Assembly: GCF_013386825.1 (NCBI RefSeq)
Contig: NZ_JACARC010000034.1
Span: forward strand, 1-37,975
Origin: Pseudomonas sp. IPO3778
Lineage (GTDB): Bacteria > Pseudomonadota > Gammaproteobacteria > Pseudomonadales > Pseudomonadaceae
DNA: 37,975 nt
Direction: 5' to 3'
Part shown: positions 34,600 to 37,975 of the stretch, one piece after another
Position numbering within the stretch: position 1 is the stretch's first letter
Layout: every line of letters begins with the position of its first letter
Position numbers and translations under genes: made by a program
The notes under the pieces: model-generated
Databases searched by the model: none
Told to the model about the DNA's origin: nothing
The model's input: the letters and a program-made list of their open reading frames with translations, nothing else

Positions 34600-35565
34600 A
34601 TGAGCTTTATCACTGAAATCAAAACCTTCGCAGCCCTGGGCAGCGGCGTGATCGGCAGCGGCTGGGTGTCCCGCGCCCTGGCCCACGGCCTGGATGTGGT
34701 GGCCTGGGACCCGGCGCCCGGCGCCGAAGCGGCCCTGCGCAAACGGGTCGCCAATGCCTGGGGCGCCCTGGAAAAACAAGGCCTGGCACCCGGCGCATCG
34801 CAAGACCGCCTGCGCTTCGTGGCCACAATTGAAGAGTGTGTGAAAGACGCCGACTTCATCCAGGAAAGCGCCCCGGAACGCCTGGACCTGAAGCTGGAAT
34901 TGCACAGCAAGATCAGCGCGGCGGCCAAGCCGAATGCATTGATTGGCTCGAGCACGTCAGGGCTGTTGCCGAGTGAGTTTTATGAAGGCTCCACCCACCC
35001 CGAACGTTGCGTGGTGGGTCACCCATTCAACCCGGTTTATCTGCTGCCGCTGGTGGAAGTGGTAGGCGGTAAAAACACTGCACCCGAAGCCATTCAAGCG
35101 GCGATCAAGGTGTATGAATCTCTCGGCATGCGCCCTTTGCACGTGCGCAAAGAGGTGCCCGGCTTTATCGCCGACCGTCTGCTGGAAGCCTTGTGGCGTG
35201 AGGCATTGCACCTGGTGAACGATGGGGTGGCGACCACCGGCGAGATCGATGACGCGATTCGCTTTGGCGCCGGGTTGCGCTGGTCGTTCATGGGCACCTT
35301 CCTGACGTACACCTTGGCAGGCGGTGACGCCGGGATGCGGCATTTCATGGCACAGTTCGGCCCGGCCTTGCAGTTGCCGTGGACCTATTTGCCGGCCCCG
35401 GAATTGACTGACAAGTTGATTGACGACGTGGTGGACGGCACCAGCGAACAGTTGGGCACACACAGCATTTCGGCCCTGGAGCGCTACCGTGATGATTGCC
35501 TGCTGGCGGTGCTGGAGGCGGTGAAGACCACCAAGGAAAAACACGGCATGACCTTCGCTGAATAA
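34600..35565 (+). CDS. cdhA: L-carnitine 3-dehydrogenase
   Basis: 321-aa NAD-dependent dehydrogenase of the 3-hydroxyacyl-CoA dehydrogenase superfamily; oxidises L-carnitine to 3-dehydrocarnitine. NAD motif LGSGVIGSGW at about 12-21 with the acidic end WDPAPG at about 41-46. GHPFNPVYLLPLVEVVGG carries the catalytic His region. AGGA is 8 bp before the ATG. Between two REPINs in the operon. Confidence 0.95.
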   Translation: MSFITEIKTFAALGSGVIGSGWVSRALAHGLDVVAWDPAPGAEAALRKRVANAWGALEKQGLAPGASQDRLRFVATIEECVKDADFIQESAPERLDLKLELHSKISAAAKPNALIGSSTSGLLPSEFYEGSTHPERCVVGHPFNPVYLLPLVEVVGGKNTAPEAIQAAIKVYESLGMRPLHVRKEVPGFIADRLLEALWREALHLVNDGVATTGEIDDAIRFGAGLRWSFMGTFLTYTLAGGDAGMRHFMAQFGPALQLPWTYLPAPELTDKLIDDVVDGTSEQLGTHSISALERYRDDCLLAVLEAVKTTKEKHGMTFAE

Positions 35566-35580
35566 CGGCTGTTGATTTCC

Positions 35581-35652
35581 TGTGGGAGCTGGCTTGCCTG
35601 CGATGGCGGTGGCGAATCTTGCACCGTCATCGCAGGCAAGCCAGCTCCCACA
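35581..35652. repeat. REPIN (cdhA-cdhB gap)
   Basis: Short inverted pair TGTGGGAGCTGGCTTGCCTG ... CAGGCAAGCCAGCTCCCACA. An in-frame upstream extension of the next gene would be entirely REPIN sequence, which argues against it. Confidence 0.9.
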
Positions 35653-35683
35653 TTTGACCGAGTACATACCCGGAACCCATGAC

Positions 35684-36160
35684 ATGCCCGCACTCACCAC
35701 CTACACCACCAAAATCCTCCCCGAGTGGGTCGACTACAACGGCCACCTGCGCGATGCGTTCTACCTGCTGATCTTCAGCTACGCCACCGATGCGCTGATG
35801 GACACCCTCGGCCTGGACAGCGAAAACCGCGAAGCCAGCGGCCACTCGCTGTTCACCCTGGAACTGCACCTCAACTACCTGCACGAAGTGAAGCTGGGCG
35901 CCGACGTTGAAGTGCGCACCCAGCTCATCGCCCACGACCGCAAGCGCCTGCACCTCTACCACAGCCTTCACCTGGCCGGCGACGAAAAGGAGCTGGCCGG
36001 CAACGAGCAAATGCTGCTCCACGTCGACCTCGCCGGGCCGCATTCCGCGCCGTTCAGTGAGGCCGTGCTGAGCAAGCTCGCCAGCATCAGCGCCCAACAG
36101 ATCGACCTGCCAAGGCCCGCGCTCCTGGGCCGCGTGATTGGACTGCCACCCCAAAAATAA
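35684..36160 (+). CDS. cdhB: Thioesterase of carnitine catabolism
   Basis: 158-aa hot-dog fold acyl-CoA thioesterase, 4-hydroxybenzoyl-CoA thioesterase class. The catalytic-type segment VDYNGHLRDAFYLLIFSYATD (residues about 15-35) has Asp, Asn and His in the usual helix. It likely releases glycine betaine from glycine betainyl-CoA. The start MPALTTYTTK has GGAA 8 bp upstream. It ends 9 bp before the dioxygenase gene. Confidence 0.92.
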   Translation: MPALTTYTTKILPEWVDYNGHLRDAFYLLIFSYATDALMDTLGLDSENREASGHSLFTLELHLNYLHEVKLGADVEVRTQLIAHDRKRLHLYHSLHLAGDEKELAGNEQMLLHVDLAGPHSAPFSEAVLSKLASISAQQIDLPRPALLGRVIGLPPQK

Positions 36161-36169
36161 GGAATCGCC

Positions 36170-37330
36170 ATGCAAACCGCCGCCGCTGTTGCCGACTTCC
36201 GTACTTACCCGCTGATCAGTGACCTGGCCGATGTGCAGGTGCACGGCGATCACCTCAGTGTGCAATGGGCCGATGGGCGGGTCAGCCCGTTCCATCACCC
36301 GTGGTTGCGGGACAACTGCCCGTGCCCGTCCTGTGTCTACAGCGTGACCCGTGAGCAGGTGCTGGAAATCGTCGACGTGGACGAACACCTCACGGCGATC
36401 AGTGCGCGTATCGACCAGGGTTTGCTGACGGTGGAATGGAGTGGCGGGCATCGCAGCCAATACGACCCCGGTTGGTTGAGGGCACACGCCTATGACGATG
36501 AATCCCGCGCGGAACGCCGGGCGGCCAAACCGAAATCCCTACTGTGGGACCACACGTTCGAGCTGCCCGTATTCGACTACGCGGCGCTGATGGAAGACCC
36601 GAACGCCCTGCTGCAATGGCTGCTGGCCCTGCGTGACAGCGGCCTTACCCAAGTGCGCGGCGTGCCCACCGAACCCGGCTCACTGGCACTGATCGCCCAG
36701 CGCATTTCATTCATCCGCGAGAGCAATTTCGGCGTGTTGTTCAACGTGCAATCCAAGGCCGATGCCGACAGCAACGCCTACACCGCATTCAACCTGCCGC
36801 TGCACAGTGATTTGCCGACGCGGGAGCTGCAACCGGGGCTGCAATTTTTGCACTGCCTGGTGAACGATGCCGACGGTGGCGAGAGTATTTTTGTCGATGG
36901 TTTTGCCATTGCCCGGGCCTTGCGTGATGAAGACCCCGAAGCCTTTCGCGCGCTGTGCGAAATCCCGGTGGAGTTCCGCAACAAGGACCGTCACAGCGAC
37001 TACCGCCGGCTGGCGCCGATCATCGCGCTGGATGCATTGGGAGAGGTCGCCGAGATTCGCATGGCCAACTTTCTGCGCGGGCCGTTTGAGGCGCCAGCCG
37101 CGCAGATGCCGTTGCTGTATCGCGCCTATCGCCGGTTTATAGCGATGACCCGGGAAGACCGTTTTCGACTGGTCAAACGCCTGAACCCGGGCGAGCTGTG
37201 GTGCTTCGATAACCGCCGCACCCTGCATGCGCGCAATGCGTTTGACCCTGCCTCGGGTGCGCGGCATTTTCAGGGCTGCTATATCGATCGGGATGAGTTG
37301 TTGTCCCGGATATTGGTGTTGCAAAGGTAG
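36170..37330 (+). CDS. Gamma-butyrobetaine dioxygenase
   Basis: 386-aa 2-oxoglutarate- and Fe(II)-dependent hydroxylase that makes L-carnitine from gamma-butyrobetaine. An N-terminal zinc domain (about 1-110) has Cys50, Cys52, Cys55 and His94 (NCPCPSC ... GGHRSQYDPGWL). The C-terminal jelly roll has iron ligands His212, Asp214 and His353 (LHSDLP ... TLHARNAF). Length and both metal sites match human and Pseudomonas BBOX. Last gene of the carnitine operon, 9 bp after cdhB with GGAA before the ATG, so it supplies the substrate for CdhA. A trimethyllysine-type dioxygenase is less likely given the bacterial context. Confidence 0.9.
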   Translation: MQTAAAVADFRTYPLISDLADVQVHGDHLSVQWADGRVSPFHHPWLRDNCPCPSCVYSVTREQVLEIVDVDEHLTAISARIDQGLLTVEWSGGHRSQYDPGWLRAHAYDDESRAERRAAKPKSLLWDHTFELPVFDYAALMEDPNALLQWLLALRDSGLTQVRGVPTEPGSLALIAQRISFIRESNFGVLFNVQSKADADSNAYTAFNLPLHSDLPTRELQPGLQFLHCLVNDADGGESIFVDGFAIARALRDEDPEAFRALCEIPVEFRNKDRHSDYRRLAPIIALDALGEVAEIRMANFLRGPFEAPAAQMPLLYRAYRRFIAMTREDRFRLVKRLNPGELWCFDNRRTLHARNAFDPASGARHFQGCYIDRDELLSRILVLQR

Positions 37331-37335
37331 ACCGC

Positions 37336-37408
37336 CATCGCAGGCAAGCCAGCTCCCACATTTTGATTTGTGAATACCTTCAAATGTGGGAGCTGGCTTG
37401 CCTGCGAT
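37336..37408. repeat. REPIN, inside-out arrangement (3' of dioxygenase)
   Basis: CATCGCAGGCAAGCCAGCTC on the left and GAGCTGGCTTGCCTGCGAT on the right, with inward-facing CCCACA/TGTGGG ends. The spacer is nearly that of the element at 1334. Confidence 0.88.
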
Positions 37409-37439
37409 GAGGCCAGTTGCAACCCCACAAATCCCAGCC

Positions 37440-37476
37440 AAAAAAAGCCCCGATCCAGCCGTGACAGGATCGGGGC
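37440..37476 (-). terminator. Rho-independent terminator on the minus strand
   Basis: Read on the minus strand, a perfect 10-bp stem GCCCCGATCC / GGATCGGGGC with a 10-nt loop is followed by seven Ts. No protein gene on that strand ends nearby; the stretch 37331-37689 has none on either strand. It may end a small RNA or minus-strand read-through. Confidence 0.75.
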
Positions 37477-37660
37477 AGAGTGCTTTGTGTGAGCGGCGCA
37501 TCCCGAGGGTGACCAAACCTTCAAGCTGCTTGCTGGGTTCCAGTGTGCACACTCCCTTCCCTGCCGAGTTAGCCGAAAACGACCTGTTCATAGGTGTCCC
37601 GGACATTCGCGCATTCAGGCCTTGCCGACTCGGTGATGGCCTACCAGAATCGACCTCAGT
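37477..37660 (-). ncRNA. Candidate small RNA ending at the 37440 terminator
   Basis: Tentative. The only support is the strong orphan minus-strand terminator and a gene-free 200-bp stretch before it. The stretch contains the 12-bp palindrome AGTGTGCACACT (37542-37553) and a CAAG-CTG-CTTG hairpin. The 5' end is not determined; no convincing promoter was found. No known RNA family is recognised. Confidence 0.25.
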
Positions 37661-37689
37661 CCCCCGCTCCCCTAACAAGGATTAACGTC

Positions 37690-37953
37690 ATGATGCACGC
37701 GGATTTGATTGACCAGGATGACCTGCTGGGCCAACTGCGGTCGTTGGGTTTCGAAGTGTCCAGCGGCGCCACCGCCGAGCAGGCGTGCGAATGCGCGGTG
37801 CGCGGTTTGAGTGCGGCGCGGGCCAAGGCGCTCAAGGGTATGGTTGAGCAGATGTACACCGGCAGCGCGACGATCCTGCCGGCGGTGAGGCAGGCGATCG
37901 ACAAGCAGTTGTTGCCGGCGTTGGTGCAGTTCAGGCAGAACTCCGGCGCCTGA
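37690..37953 (+). CDS. Small hypothetical protein (87 aa)
   Basis: Unrecognised. Mostly helical, Ala/Leu-rich, starting MMHADLIDQDDLLGQLRSLG; three regions look like short amphipathic helices. Two adjacent ATGs make the exact start uncertain by one codon; AAGG lies about 9-10 bp upstream. No signal peptide or membrane helix. It may belong with genes beyond the window edge. Confidence 0.6.
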   Translation: MMHADLIDQDDLLGQLRSLGFEVSSGATAEQACECAVRGLSAARAKALKGMVEQMYTGSATILPAVRQAIDKQLLPALVQFRQNSGA

Positions 37954-37962
37954 TATACCGCA

Positions 37963-37975
37963 TTCGCGAGCAAGC
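37963..37975. repeat. REP copy truncated by window end
   Basis: TTCGCGAGCAAGC, the start of another REP copy just after the stop of the 87-aa gene; the rest is outside the window. Confidence 0.65.

Overview
The window is GC-rich chromosomal DNA from a fluorescent Pseudomonas, most likely the P. fluorescens group. Three things point there. The proteins read as close pseudomonad orthologues. The gene order follows the glycine betaine/sarcosine/carnitine catabolic region known from P. aeruginosa PAO1 (roughly PA5385-PA5421, recalled from memory). Eleven complete REPIN-type repeats of the kind seen in this group sit between genes.

Layout. (1) 31-9052, minus strand: glyA-soxB-soxD-soxA-soxG-purU-fdhA, which oxidises sarcosine to glycine, handles the released one-carbon unit and makes serine. 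(2) 9310-13944: a TraX-like membrane protein, threonine aldolase ltaE, an NCS1-type permease broken by an 8-bp tandem duplication, a nitrilase-superfamily hydrolase translationally coupled to it, and a 66-aa orphan with a structured leader. (3) 14000-16679: divergent gbcB and gbcA, the Rieske glycine betaine demethylase. (4) 16706-19470: accessory island with a REPIN, a 9-bp minisatellite, two tandem paralogous proteins of unknown function, and nearly 1 kb of non-coding DNA carrying a cluster of perfect DnaA boxes and a 42-bp direct repeat. (5) 19476-27266, minus strand: dipeptidase-like gene, a V4R-like protein, dgcA, dgcB and ETF alpha/beta, for dimethylglycine demethylation and electron transfer. 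(6) 27486-31274: an LprI-like lipobox-less secreted protein, a hipBA-type toxin-antitoxin pair with AT-rich operators, an MFS transporter and a DUF3010 protein. (7) 31413-37330: cdhR diverging from caiX-cdhC-cdhA-cdhB and a gamma-butyrobetaine dioxygenase, for carnitine uptake and breakdown to glycine betaine. (8) A possible minus-strand small RNA terminator and an 87-aa orphan close the window.

Together the genes form one route: gamma-butyrobetaine -> carnitine -> 3-dehydrocarnitine -> glycine betaine (region 7) -> dimethylglycine (gbcAB) -> sarcosine (dgcAB, ETF) -> glycine, formaldehyde/methylene-THF and serine (glyA-sox-purU-fdhA). An 11-bp sequence shared upstream of glyA and gbcA, with a related TGTCG-containing site upstream of the dgc operon, suggests one common activator (GbdR is the obvious candidate; its gene is not in the window). 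The most unusual items are the DnaA-box cluster, the unknown paralogue pair, the loss of metal-ligand residues in the dipeptidase-like protein and in DgcA, and the slippage frameshift in the permease.
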